A DNA stretch of 64,000 nt from Pyrenopolyporus hunteri (taxonomy: Eukaryota; Ascomycota; Sordariomycetes; Xylariales; Hypoxylaceae): the NCBI GenBank assembly GCA_902806595.1, contig CADCXC010000041.1, positions 62,001-126,000 of the forward strand, in the 5' to 3' direction. Of the stretch, positions 19,774-32,372 are shown in pieces; position 1 is the stretch's first letter; each line of letters opens with the position of its first letter. Under the pieces are notes generated by a model. The model saw nothing but the letters and a program-made list of their open reading frames with translations, did no database searches and was not told the origin of the DNA. Both the position numbers and the translations under genes were made by a program.

Positions 19774-22700
19774 TCAATCATCGAAGAAAGAGGCGTCGTC
19801 GAAATCCTCGACGTGTGCGTCCGAATCGTATGCGCCGGATCGCATCATAGGAGGAGTAACAGGCTGGCGACGCTCTTGTTGAGGTGGGGTACCCGTTCTA
19901 GGCATCTTCTCGGCTCGCCGGGTCGTCATTGAGGGCCCTTGAGACCTCGCCGCAAATTGTTCGGCGGTAAAACGACGGCCGGTATTGCCGAATGCTGTAG
20001 GTTGCGTCTGATTCGACGGGGCCGACGGCGTGTTCCTAATTCCGGAAGCCGGTGGAGTCATGAGACCAGACAGATAACCACTCTGGGATGAGACGTTCGA
20101 TTTTGAGGGGGTCGAGTTCTTGGCCGACGCAGGAGACGAGGATAGAACGCTGGAGAGACTATTGAGCGCAGGCTGATTCGACTTCCGCCAGCTACCCCAA
20201 GCGGCAGCAAGAGGTCCGACCGCCTGCGCCATCCGAGGCGTTGCGGCCTTCTGGATTGTCGCGGCGATGTTAGGCAAGCTGATGGCCGAACCCCCGTTCA
20301 TCGCACGCTCTCGTTCCTGTTCTTCCATCTGAAGGTTAGCCTTCAAGCGTATAGCCGCGTCCTTGACGGCTTCCCTGTCTAGATAGTCCGTGGACAGCGC
20401 GTTGATAATGTCCTGAAGATCTCCGTGTCTTACGGCCAGGAGCTCACGTAGCCATGTGATTTCATCGTCTCTCTTAGCAATCTTGGCGGCGGAGTCGGGG
20501 TCGAGCTTAGTAACAGTTTGCTCGAGCTCTTCAATCCGCTGCTCACGGGCCTGTAATTGCTCTTGCAAGACCATGATGGATTCTCGCAGAGCCTGTGGAG
20601 ATACTTTCTCGGGAAGTTGCATAGCTTCTGCCAGTTGCTTTGTTTGAGCAACAGCCCCCGGCTGAGAAGACAGCGGCGCGGGCATGATGCCAGATTTTGA
20701 AGCTTGTGCCGCTCTTTGAGCCGCCGCCTTAGCGGCTTCTTGCGCGACCTGTACCTTGTCTTCTAGATGAGCAACGCGGTCTTGAAGATGTTCGGTCTTA
20801 GAAGTCGATAGGCTAAGTCGCTCGAGGAGGTTCTGTTCCGTGCGTTGCGCATCCTCGGCGGCGTTGCTCATCTGCCGCTCGTAACGTGCCTGGAGATCTT
20901 CGACCTCATTCTGGTGTTTGCGAATTAAATCGTTGAGCTCCACGCGCCTCTTGTTCTCGGCTTCTTCAAGTTCGGTCTGTTTTGTCATCTGAGCTTCCTC
21001 GAGCATCATCTCGTGATGGGCCTTCGCGGTGTCGGCGTCCATCCTGACCTGATCTAATTGTGCCCTCAATTTGTTGATGTCCTCCTCAAGTTCCTCACGT
21101 ACGGCATTAACCTCGTTATTAGCGGCTTCTAATTCGGCTTGCATAGAAGTCTGTGTGCGCTGGACCTCGGCGGCGGCCGACTCCCTCGCCTCTCGGATTT
21201 CTCTCTGGTAGCGTAGAATGTTCTGTTGAAGATTATGGTTCTCGTCACGAAGCTCGGAGAGCAAAGCTTCAAGCCGCTTGCACTCGCTGACAGCTCTTAG
21301 ACCCGCACGCTCACCGTTCTCTAGCCTCTCAATCTCGGTTTCTAGGCGCTCACGCGTCCGCGCTTCGGCCTGAAGCCTAGCATCGAGTACTTCTTGCCGT
21401 GCGATGAGAGCTTGCTCTCTCTTAGAGCGTCGGGCGTTCTCTTCTGTAATCTCGCGAGCAGCATGAGCCATGTCATCCTGCAGAGACACAAATTTCGCTC
21501 GCCAATTCTCTCGGATTCGCTCGTTCTCTTCGAGCTGGACACCCAGCGTATCGATAAGTTTATGCATATGTTTGTTTTCGTTGACGGCCTCGAGGAGATC
21601 TTCCGTTTGCCGATGGGTAGCCTCCCTCGCGTGCTCGGCCTCGGAACGCCAGTGACGTGCCTCTTGCCTAGCATCGCGGAGCTCAACTTCGGCGATATTG
21701 AGTCGATTCTTGAGCTCTGCTTGGGTCTGCTCGGCGTTCGTCTGGGCGGCTTCGAGAAGGGTAAGGCGCATTGAGGTTTTGCCAGAAGACTGTTCGATAC
21801 TCTTGATCTTCTGATCCCGTTCCTCGAGCACCGACCGTAGGCGGTCTTCCTCCTCAGAGGAGATCCGAAGAAGCCGTTGGATTTCCGAGAGCCTATCTTC
21901 GGCTTCCCTACGACCCGATAATTCGTGCTCGGCTTTGTTTTCGGAAATTTTGAGCCGCTCCTCGAGGTCGTGAATCCTCTGGTCAAAGATGCTACGATTC
22001 ATGATCTCGACCTCCACCTTAGTCTCCGCTTGTTCTAACTGTCGTCGGATTTCAGCAGCACGGTCTTCAGCACCGCGCCTAAGAGTCATCTCATTCTCGC
22101 CTCTAGCCTCCTCGGCGCGAAGTCGTTCTTCGAGCTCAAGTACTCTCGATCGTTCATTCTCGGTTCTACCCTCTTCGACCCGTAGACGTTGTTCAAGTTC
22201 TAGTATCCTGGACTGCATCTCGGATAGCTTATCAGTAGCTTCGTCATTGTTCTTAACAACCGGCTGAGGAGTCGGAGGCATACGACGCTCAACCGCCTCT
22301 TCCACAATGTTTCGGAGATCTTCGCCACGGAAGTCTGGCCGCAAAGACTGACCGAGTTCTTCTTTCATTCGTTCCAGAGCTTCCAGGATAGCCAAATTCT
22401 CCTTGCTGGAATCCTGCTCAGGATGTTCAAGCTGAGCAGCTTGCAGCGCACGCATCGTTTGGTGCTGGTTCAGAGCATCGGCCACAGCAATCCGGATCTG
22501 TTCCAACCTCCTGTCCCTTTTAGGGCTCATTGACCGGCGGATAGGCTGCTCATCATCTTCGTCATCCGCATCACTCTCCTGAATTTCGGCGGAAACACTG
22601 CGCCTATCTCGTCGAGCAGACGGTGTCCTGCGAGCTAAGCTACCTAGGGCGTGTTGGATACCGGCTAGCGTCTTTTCAAGGGGATCGAGCCTAGAAGCCA

Positions 22701-25700
22701 AAAGACTGCCGACAAGGTCATTGACATGACCATCGAAGTACCGGACACGTTGTTCCAATTTCTCTTGCTCGCTGGCGCTGAAAGCATCATCCCATTCACT
22801 CTCAGGAGCGCTTTCCCCAGCATTAAGTCGGTGTACCGGGCCGTCGAACGAATGCGAAACGGCACTCAGAGGCGGGTCAACGAAGGGATCATCCAGCTCG
22901 GTCGAAGGTCGCGGCGTAGAGACTTGCTTAGGGATATTGAGATACTGTTGAGGGCTAGGACTGGGTGCGTCACTACGGAACGGCACTTGGCGAGGTAAAT
23001 GGGCAGGCGGCGAATTCGTAGCGGCGGCGGTAACTGAAGGTTGCTGCACGGGGCTAGGCTGATGCCATTTCGGAGATTCCATAGTTCGCTTAACTCCCAT
23101 TGTCGGGTCATTTTCATTGAGATGCTGCATAACCGCATCAATTTCTTCGAAAGTGAGCTCGCGGGTGGCATCATTGCTCGGCTCGACCCCGGCATCTGAT
23201 GGTGGACTAACGGGTAGAGGCTCGAAGCTATGTAGCTCCGATACCTCGCTAGCCTGTTCATTAAAGCTTCCTCCGGGGTGCTGCGAAGGTTTGTCATCGG
23301 ATACCGGAGATGGTGTTGCAGCAAATCGAGAAGCGGACAAGCCAGCAGACCTGGGTTGTGGCGATGGGGAAGACGCAAACCTCGACGCGTTCAAACCCTT
23401 CGGGGCCGGTGGCGGTGACGCAAACCGCGACGAACCGAGACCCCTTTTAGATGGAGCTGTCACAGGTTCCGCGGGGGCCTCTTGCACCTTGGCAGGCTCG
23501 GGTGTTACTTCTGTAGCAGGCTTGAAGTCTGGCCCCGGAGTTGGAGAACCAGCACGTTCATCCTCAACTTCATCCTCCGGTTCGGGCTCTGGTTCGACCA
23601 TGGGCACCGGCTCGGGCTTGAGAACGGGATCGAACGCAGGAGCTGCGGGGTTGATTGTAGCACCAAATGTGAAGGTACCAGGAACAAATGGTTTAGCAGT
23701 GGCGGATAGGCTCTTCTTATGCTGATTCTTGAATGAGGGTTCATCATCTCCGAAAGGTCTGGCGTTATTGAAGTCCTGAATCTCCGTCTGATTCTTGAAT
23801 TCGAAAGGTTTCCAGTTAGTCTTGTCTTGGTCAGGGGAAGTCGCTGATGGGCTAGTAGTCGTCTTCGTGTCGTTCGATTCGGACTGCAATTTCCCATCGG
23901 TAGATTCCGAGAACGCTGTAGATGCGAACGTCGTGTCGCCGGCGTGCGCATTTTCATCTTCCTCGGCTCTGGCACGAGTAGGTGAATTCTCGACCTCAGA
24001 GATATCTCCTTCCCCGGTAATTGAAGGCTCCGAAACCGCCAGGTCAGATTTCGCTTGCGGCACGGCCTCTGGTTCCGGTGTAGGCTCAGCAAACAAGGGA
24101 ACATCGTCACCATCGCCGTTGTCCTCCCTGAACTTCTTCTTGGTCGGTTTAGTATCCGTCAATCTGCCATCCTGCTCTTCGGTTGTAGTCAGAGCAGGAG
24201 CAGGGGATTCCTCATTAGACGGGCGCACGATGGGAATAGCTTTCGACTTCTTCGCGGGCTTGGCAATTTCGGAAAGTTTTAGATCGATATTGCCAAATAT
24301 GCTACCCGGACGGTTTTCGGCGCTCTCGTTGCCCGAGGCCCCTGCACTAGTCACCGACGAGGCAAAAGACTTCAATGGCTGGAAAGCAGGAGCATCAGGA
24401 TTGAACTTGGGTCCGGACGCAGAGAAACTAAACTCGCTCTTGCGCGGCGAGAATGCTGGCGCCGCGGCATTGATCTTAGCCTTAGATGAGGATGACGTTG
24501 AGGGCATACTGAAGTGGCTCGAAGTCGCAGAATGGGGATTCGGCGTAAAGGATGGGGCTTTGAACGCAGCCGGCTGGAAGCTGGTTGGTTGGGTGTTGTT
24601 TCCGAAGACGAACTGGCCGGGAGTGAAGTTACTTGTGGGATTAAACTTGAACTCGGCCGCCCCAGCATTTAACTTAGACAGCGACGGTTTACTAGCGTGA
24701 CTCTGGCGACGTGAAGACATTTTGCTGTCAGAAGTCGGCTCGGTGTCCGCCCACGGATTGCTTGCTGCCGAGAATGATCGTTGATGTAATTGATTCATCA
24801 AGTCAAACGGTTGGATAGGGGTACCCATATTGCTCGGGTTCGTCTCCGTCTCATACGAGTTGTTGCCGTTTTGCAGATTAAGATTACCTGGCCGACGTTT
24901 TTGAAGGCTTCCCTCATCGGTGCTATCTCTCACTTCGTCGTCATAGTATGGCGTCTGAGAGAGCGAATGGCCGCGACTATGCGGTTGAGGGTGATGAAGT
25001 TTCGGACCTTCGTCAGAGTCATTCCCAAAGTTGCCAAAGTGTACTGATGGTCCCCTAGCGTGTGAAATGGATGTTGCCCTGGCTCCCTCCACGGACCTAT
25101 TCCCTTCCATCTTGTCGTACTCGTTGTGTGGACTATAATCCTCGTGTTCGAGCTGAGAACGGAATTGCTCTTCCAGGTGATACTCAGCATCGTCGATCTC
25201 CTTTTGAAGGCTAGCGCTAGCGTTATGACGTATAAAATGGCTGGGCTCTGGAGTTTTCGACGGGCTCTTGTCTTCGTACGGGTTACTCTGAGTCTCTTCG
25301 TCAACCTCTCGTAGATCCTGTAGTCGGGGAGATGCCCTAGCAGAGTCTTGCCTATGTAGGAACTGATGAGGAAGAATCGGGTACTGCAAGGACTGGTGCC
25401 TTTGGTGTATACCGCTAACGGGTGGAGACATAACCTCGCGTTGGAAAGGCGAGTGAGGCGACACGAGAGAATTCAAGTTAAGAACAGAAGGTGATCCGCT
25501 ACGACCAAGTTGTTGTTGTAATAGCATTTGTGGGGACCACGGGTGAGGTGACGATTGACCAGAGAAATGGAAAGGAAGCTCGTGCGGCGAGATGGAAATC
25601 GACGCCCGGGGGTTAAATTTACCGGGCAACGGCGGTCCGTTGAATGACGCCGGAGAAGAGACCAAAGGGACTGCAGGACTCTGAGTGGACGACCCCGGTC

Positions 25701-27479
25701 CGGAGAGGAAAGGGGTTGGAAAGGCAAAAGGTTGTTGCCCGTTACTTGCAGCCGAAGACGTGGGTATAGGAGGCGAGAATGGCAACTGCGGATACTGATT
25801 CGAAGTCTGCCGACTCATATTCGTCGCGGCTGGAGAAATTGAGGGTGCAGGGGCAGGCTCGTCATCGCCAAACGACACACCAAGCGCCCTAAGCTTGGCC
25901 TCATTCAGCTCATTAACATAATTCTTCCATGCTACATCAACATTAGCAAACTTTTACGAAATAAAGGCTTCGGCGCATCGAACATACCATTGAGATCTGG
26001 AAGCGTCACCTGGTACTTGTGTTGGGACCGTTCGCTAGTAATCTCGTCCACGCTCGGCCACTCATCCCTACTCTGAGAGTAACTTTCGAGGGGATCTAGC
26101 GAAGCACGAGATCCTTCTAAATCAAAACCGCGAATATTATAGCCTAACTCTTCCCAAGAGCGCAGCATTGCTGTTACGTCCGCGGCTGTAAGAGGAATCG
26201 GAGCCTTTCCAGGCTGTCCTCGCTCTTCATCCCATGGCAGGCAAACCAGAATATTCTTTCCCTTCCACGGTACTTTCTTTTTAGGTCGCGGCGTGTGCCC
26301 TGCAACGGGCTTGATCGACTTGACTGGAGTAGTGGGACGCCCGGTGGATGTAGCTATAACTGACCCATTCAAACTAGGCTGGTCGCTTTTCGGCGTATCT
26401 ACTCTCGGTACCGCCTCGGAAACAGACTCTATCGTATGGATGCTGGCAGCATCTGGGGCGCCCCTCTCTACATCTAACGAGTCCATAATTGTGGACCCGC
26501 TAGCAATTCGCCGGTTAACAGACGCTTGTTTTAAAGTTTCGTTGCTAGACCGAGTCCTCGGGTGATGCCGAGACGTCTGACTAGAAGCCCGAGACGGATG
26601 GAGAGTAGCCCGCAGCGCGGCCCGCGGGGTCCTAGGGTCGCCGTCCTCGAACCAGCTCGCGTCGTCCGAAAGGGAGTCTATCAACGAGGTACGCTCGCTA
26701 TCGTCGGTTCCGTCGCTGAGCCAGTGGCGGTGCTCAGAAGCAGGATCCGCAGTAGTGTGTTGGCGTATCCAATCCTCCGTGATACCACGCAAGGGGCGCC
26801 GGGCGCGATTCGCAAGTACGGCGGCGCTCCCGGACAGAGAAGATGGAGCACGCTCTAACTCAGTCACTATTGTCAACGGAGCCGGGCGTAGAAAGGGGGT
26901 ATTAATCTCAAGCTGATGCAGAGGAGATTCTTCCGATTCCGAAGTTCCGCTGCTGAAGCTCAATCGGCGAAGGTGGCCACTATCAGCTTCGGGATAGGGT
27001 GAGCCCCAGCTGGCGGTGACGTATTGCCTATCGTCTTCGGTGCCGCGATTAGAAGGGGGCGTCCGAAGATATTCGGATGCCCGGCCCGGTAACTTCGGGG
27101 ATGGCAGCGGTGGCAGCACCGGGGACGATTCACCGTCGTCAACGGTCGATGCACTCGAGACAGGGGATGATGACCTCGCCGAGAGAAGAGGAGATGGCAG
27201 GGCTCCAGTGCCGTCCTGTGCAGAGGCACGAGGAGGGGTCGACGGCTTTGAAGAATACGTCTTTGGGGGCGCTTGACCAAGATACCAATTAGCCCTTGAA
27301 TTCGATGTCTCAGGAATCAAGCAGGGTTGTGGGACAATAGGCTGGGGCGAGACATACCACAACGAGATCAGCGCAGACGAAGCACGGGTCGCCTGCCACT
27401 GGATCTCCAGACTGTTACTCTCGCGTCTACCGTGCGTCTCCCTGGGCTGGCCGATGATTAGGGGTCGGTCGCGGGCCAG
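19774..27479 (-). CDS. Giant PAM2-motif / coiled-coil protein, Upa2-like architecture
   Basis: Two large frames are one gene. Exon 27479-25988 joins exon 25931-19774 over a 56-nt intron (donor GTATGT, acceptor TGTAG, phase 1), giving DLN-AWKNYVNELNEAKLRALG and about 2,550 codons. The N-terminal part is disordered and Ser/Pro-rich, with a well-ordered block (GKNILVCLPWDEERGQPGKAP and SWEELGYNIRGFDL, around 26110-26260). The middle holds four PAM2-like motifs: LNAGAAEF (24649-24678), INAAAPAFSP (24445-24477), FNPDAPAFQP (24373-24408) and INPAAPAFDP (23623-23658). It also has two FxPGxFxFG motifs. A coiled coil of about 650 residues covers 20300-22250. The C-terminus has WGSW (about 20188-20199) and an acidic SFFDD end. 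PAM2 motifs bind the MLLE domain of poly(A)-binding protein. The start codon is unresolved: no in-frame ATG precedes 27362, so a short 5' exon is probably missing from this model. Confidence 0.8.
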
Positions 27480-29529
27480 CTTAAGGGGTTAAAAAAAAAC
27501 AATGCGATGCTTAACAACAGCGTGGGGATTGTCGCGACGCGTTCCGTTGTTGGTAGAAAAGAACGAGGGCTCACCGAGGGCGATCGGGAGGACGAAGAAA
27601 ATAACACGACGAAAAAAAGAGCGGAAAAATAGAATATTAAAAGAATGATAAAAATACGCAACTCTCCATCAGCTTCGATTTCGCCTTATCGCAGTCCACC
27701 TTGAATCCAAGAAGGAGTGATTATTTACAAAGAGACGGACTCGGTGCAGTGAAGAAGACGCGATGGAGAGCTTCGGACAGGAAATGCTGCTGCAAGCTGG
27801 CGGCCCCTTTGGTTTGCGAGAGAAAACCCAAGTTGTTCAAAAAAATCGTCCGGGATTGCCTGTTCATCGAAATTACTATTAGATCTATTCGTCTAGTGCT
27901 CCGGTGCTTGCCAAATTAGACGCGATAGAGAGGTACATTTATACGGCAACGGGTGCGCGGGCGATACGCTGCAAGAATGTCCGTGCACCATGTACCTCTT
28001 AACGGCTATTATCAGTCCAAATTCGCGTGTGGGTTTTGCATAGCGCTTCCCCTCGACCATAATTAAATGGGCCTTCCCATTGCCCTGGAATATCCAATCC
28101 TTCCACTTCTGCTTGCCACATTGCTTCCACATTACTTCGCGTATTCCCACTTAAGCTTAGGCAAGTAATGCGTTGTCTAGTCTCGCTTGGGTACCCGACT
28201 ACATATACACATACCTGCCTTAGGGTTATACGTAGCTGGGTACGTGATGTAAGGAATTCATATCCAGCCTTGGCCCGGGAATTTTGAACATCTGCCCACC
28301 TAGGTATATATGTAAGTATCATACGTAGGTATTCTCCTTCTATTTTGCTTTTTTTCTACCGGCCATCTTGAAAAACCCCGTGTCTAAAAATACCAACATG
28401 GCAAAAACCTAAGCGCATTTAGTGCTAGCGAGCAATACACCTTAAAAGTCATTGCACGATGACGCAAGCTATTTCTATGCTGAAGAAGCCGATAGCTTCT
28501 GCTATTATCTATCTGGATACCTAGGTAACCTACGGAAACGCCGTCCTACAGAGACGCCACCTGGGTACGCTCACATTTACAGCTCAACCACCGTTAATAA
28601 ACCTGCAGTACACGACGTTTGTGTGCTACATCGGATATATACAATATGTCCAATGATCTATCACATCCGCCTACGCATGCCTCGAGAGAACAACAAAGAG
28701 CACGGAACCGAGAATGATGCCGCCCCACCCACGAGAGTTTGCGGGCAGTAAATGACAATAGGGTCAGATGACAGCCTGCCGAAGCCAACTTTCATGTGAT
28801 TCGATCAGCTCTTGGGGTTCTTCAACATATGTATAATACAGCTGGTCCATGCTGGTCCATGACAGCGAGATCTTCATGCCAATGCTCTGAGACACCGATA
28901 AGCGAGTGGATTCACAGATAAAAGCATTGATTCAATATCAACGTGTGTTATATGGTAACTACCATATAGGAAGTCTAGGTATCTTGGGACGTTGGTGCCA
29001 CCGTCCATATGCCTTCAGAGATATGCGAGAAATATATAAGGTCCAACAACTCGTGATATATGAACCTACGTAGCTATCCAGCATCGTCAGCACATATAAC
29101 TAATACCCACCCAAATACCTACCTACCTACCTACCTACCTATATACGTTGTATTGTTAGATCGTTACAAGGAAGCAGGCAACTCATAATGGATTATGCGC
29201 AGTAATTTTAACAACCTTAAAGAAACGCGCAAGCCACGGTCCTATCAGCCAAACGCGTATTGGTCTTCAATGGCCACGTCGGTCCTCTCCACCACAGAAT
29301 TGTCCAGTTAGGTTCTGTTTAAAATTCCACGTCACTCATAAACAATTGTCACGGCCGTTATTAATATACATCGGCAAGTACGCCAATATTCGAGGAAATG
29401 GTAGTCGCCTAGAGTCGAGTAAGTGCTCGAAGAGAATATTGTTTGATATCCCCTAACTTCCTCGGTCGAGGGAGAAAGCATACCAACATACAAAGTGAAG
29501 TTATATGACCTATTATAGGGGTGCTCATA
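27480..29529. other. 5' region of the giant gene and non-coding DNA
   Basis: The missing first exon of the large minus-strand gene should lie within about 27480-27900. ATG codons on that strand are at about 27668 and 27867, but neither joins to a clear splice site in phase. Beyond that there are short repeats, including a (CCTA)n run, and no recognisable gene. Confidence 0.35.
29117..29141 (+). repeat. (ACCT)n microsatellite
   Basis: About six tandem ACCT units followed by ATATA. Confidence 0.85.
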
Positions 29530-30033
29530 TTACCAACATGTGTATCTTAAAAGCAGCGAATCAATTCGTGGTAGCCTCTCGACATTCGACGAACCGGTTT
29601 CCAACGCGACGAACGAAACACCCCACGGCACGGCTCCAAAGGCGAAGTTGATTAGAGATACCCATACTTGGATTTGAACAAGCCCCGGTATTCGCTCTTT
29701 TAAAAAGAGTCCTACGTAACTGGCCGGATATACATCTAAAAGGACTTCCGTCAAGGCAGTAACCACCACCAGGAGAATTCCATAGTATTAGATTCCAAAA
29801 TCCAGGGGTAAGAAATTACCTGAACAACAGTGATTGAAACTTGCTATAATATAAAATCCGATGGCCGGTGAATTCTCACGAGTGGATAAAATGCTATCGG
29901 GAAAGAGGGCGTAAACGGCGACGAACGTAATTAAGGTGGTTTTGTCGTTTGTGCGAGATGTCGGCACGATATATGGTAAACCCCAATGGTAGCTCGAAGT
30001 CGAAAAGAGGAAGGCAGTAAGACAAAACGCCAT
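29530..30033 (-). pseudogene. Possible remnant of a multi-pass membrane protein gene
   Basis: Two neighbouring minus-strand frames (30033-29788 and about 29793-29530) encode hydrophobic segments, for example YYGILLVVVTALTEVLLDVYP, then VQIQVWVSLINFAFG. They resemble membrane helices of drug/metabolite-type transporters, possibly nucleotide-sugar transporters. The frames are offset. A donor-like GTAATT ends the first, but no AG acceptor lies before the second. I read this as a decayed gene rather than a working one. The family resemblance is weak. Confidence 0.25.
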
Positions 30034-32372
30034 CTAAAAATAAAGGCTGCTGCTAGGTCTGAGACATGACAGCCTCAAAATAGTATGTACCATGCACGCC
30101 CCCATCCTTCGGGAGGGCAGGCTGAAGGTAAAACGGACCCGGATTCCAGATGCGGGCTGGGCCACCGGGGCAGTCTATCGGACGAACGCCACGGCTTGAT
30201 GCTCTCCGCCTAGACCGGCCGATCAAGCCCATCCCGATTGGGGTACACAAGGCAAACCGTTTGCTCCCCACCACTGAAATCCCCGAGCTCTCTAAGCTAA
30301 CGAATAGCGCGGCTCTCGAAACTTCAATCAGGTAGATGCGTGCCACGTAAGTTACGAGACAGTCTCCATTAAGGATGTCGTAACAATCGAGATCTCATCC
30401 GTTGCAGGTAAATTGCGGCACAATGGATAGCAGGAGCCTGAGGGACAAACCATTGTGGGAAGTGTTTCGAAACAGTAGCCTCCGTTACGAATGGGGGCCC
30501 ATTTCTTAGGCCCCATCGTCGTAGGAGAAGATTAGTAGAGAAGATTAGTATTGGCAAGCTATTGCATACCGAGTCCGTCGCTGAACCAAACTTGAGCATA
30601 AGAGGGCTATTAGCCTATGAAAGCCTATAGAAGTCTGAAAATCGTTCTTGGGTCTGGCGGGTTGGACAGCATGCAACGTTGTTCGATCGGCAATCATCGT
30701 AACTTGCAGCTTACACAGGTACCTACCCAAGCCGTATATACCAACTGTAAATCAGCGGCCTCCTGTTCCCTTTCGTGGCTGTGTGGCTGCTTGGCTGCTG
30801 ATTCTGAACAGGGCGAGTCCCAATCCGATTCCCGTTAGACCCTTTTGACCCTGATGATCATCCTAGCCGTCGGACGAAATGGGGCTACAAGAATTTTTTT
30901 GGCGTGCATCATGTGCATCATGTGGCATACCTTAGTTATGTATGTGCGTGGGGATACACAAGCGACACAACAGTAATGAAATCGAACCTCGTGGAAAAGA
31001 AGCCGGAATGCGAACATTCATTCTTCATATGCTTAAATCATGAGAAGGTTAAAACTATAAATCTCGAAAGATGGAAAAGTTAGGTAGTAAAAAGACTACC
31101 TACCTAGGTACCTAGGTAAATACCTATATAAAGGCTCTATTCCATTTTTAGTCGGCTATATTCGGGGTGGGCAGGAACATACCGTGGTATTTAATCGGTA
31201 CGTACTGCAGACTTGCGCGTCAGGTATATACAGTGCATCCTAAATTCGGCCGGCCTTCGAATTACTGTAAGGGATAACTTGTAGCATGCATATTGGGCAT
31301 ATGTACCTAACCTTACTTACCTGTATTTATACGAAGGAAATAAGATAGGTACCTACCTAGGTAATCAAGTCCTAAGAGACTTACTTACATAGGAGACTTA
31401 AGAGCCTCTGAGCAGTAGCAGCAAAATTTTACTCGGAGTTTTCAATACTCTGCAGCATATCCGGTTCTGATAGATCGTCACCACGGACGTCACCAACGCC
31501 AATATTCAGAGACTTGACCAGGTTTAACAGCGCTATTTAACGGCGAGGGTGCTACCCGAGGTGCATGCCAGAGGTGGTATTATTAAGGCATTTCCAGTTA
31601 TGTAGGTACCTCCCCATGGTGCTAGTGGACCCGGAGTTAGGTACATGTAGGTATTGCACAATAGGTAATCCGTACAATAGGTACATACAATTTCGTAAGG
31701 GTACAGGGTACGGCGCAAGATTCAAGACCCTGCAGACGGTCCCAGTTGTCTAAGAAACCTGCTAGACTCCACTGCGAGACCCCACCTGCCCCTTTCCTTT
31801 GTGAGGCTGTGATTGGGTCTTTGATCGAGACTTATGCGAAGAGCCCTCACTTTAAGCAGCTTTGTGCAAATACGAACTTAATGTAACCATACCTCCGCCA
31901 GCTGCCGCAATGCCGCAAACTCACTTTCCTTCCACGGAAAATCCCAGGCTCCTCACCAGATTCTTCACACATCCTACTCTGGTCATTCGTTTCTTTCCCT
32001 CAATCACCATATTTACATCCTTTCCTAATCCATCGTTGCGATTTCTTGTCTTTCCCTAGAGGTATTATCCTTCTTTTACCTCTACATTTTACGCTCACTA
32101 CCCGATCCCCTATCTTTTCCAAGCGACGCATAGATACGATAATCTAATCTGGTGTTGCGTGTATATCCGACGAGACAAACTGGGTCTGACAGGCGGCTGG
32201 TGCTTCAGATTTAAGATTACCTAGCCCTTCCCGTCACCAATCCACGTGTCACATAAAATATCATCTCAGCAAATCTTCAAAAGGAGAGAAGGGTCGATTA
32301 TAGTCTCTCGACTCTTTTCCTTTCCTTCCTATCGCCGACCCTTATACTACCGCAGTCCATCGTTCATCCGCC
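30034..32372. other. Non-coding region with dense TACCTAGGTA repeats
   Basis: No gene supported. Copies of the palindromic motif at about 31097-31118, 31345-31362 and 31600-31612. The last ~250 bp is pyrimidine-rich and looks like the promoter and leader of the gene at 32373. Confidence 0.45.

Noticed and set aside
23795..24700. 301-codon plus frame inside the giant gene
   Set aside because: Antisense shadow of a Ser/Pro/Glu-rich disordered region.
29117..29141. CCTA runs considered as telomere-like repeats
   Set aside because: Fungal telomeres are normally TTAGGG/CCCTAA. The runs here are short, internal and of a different unit.
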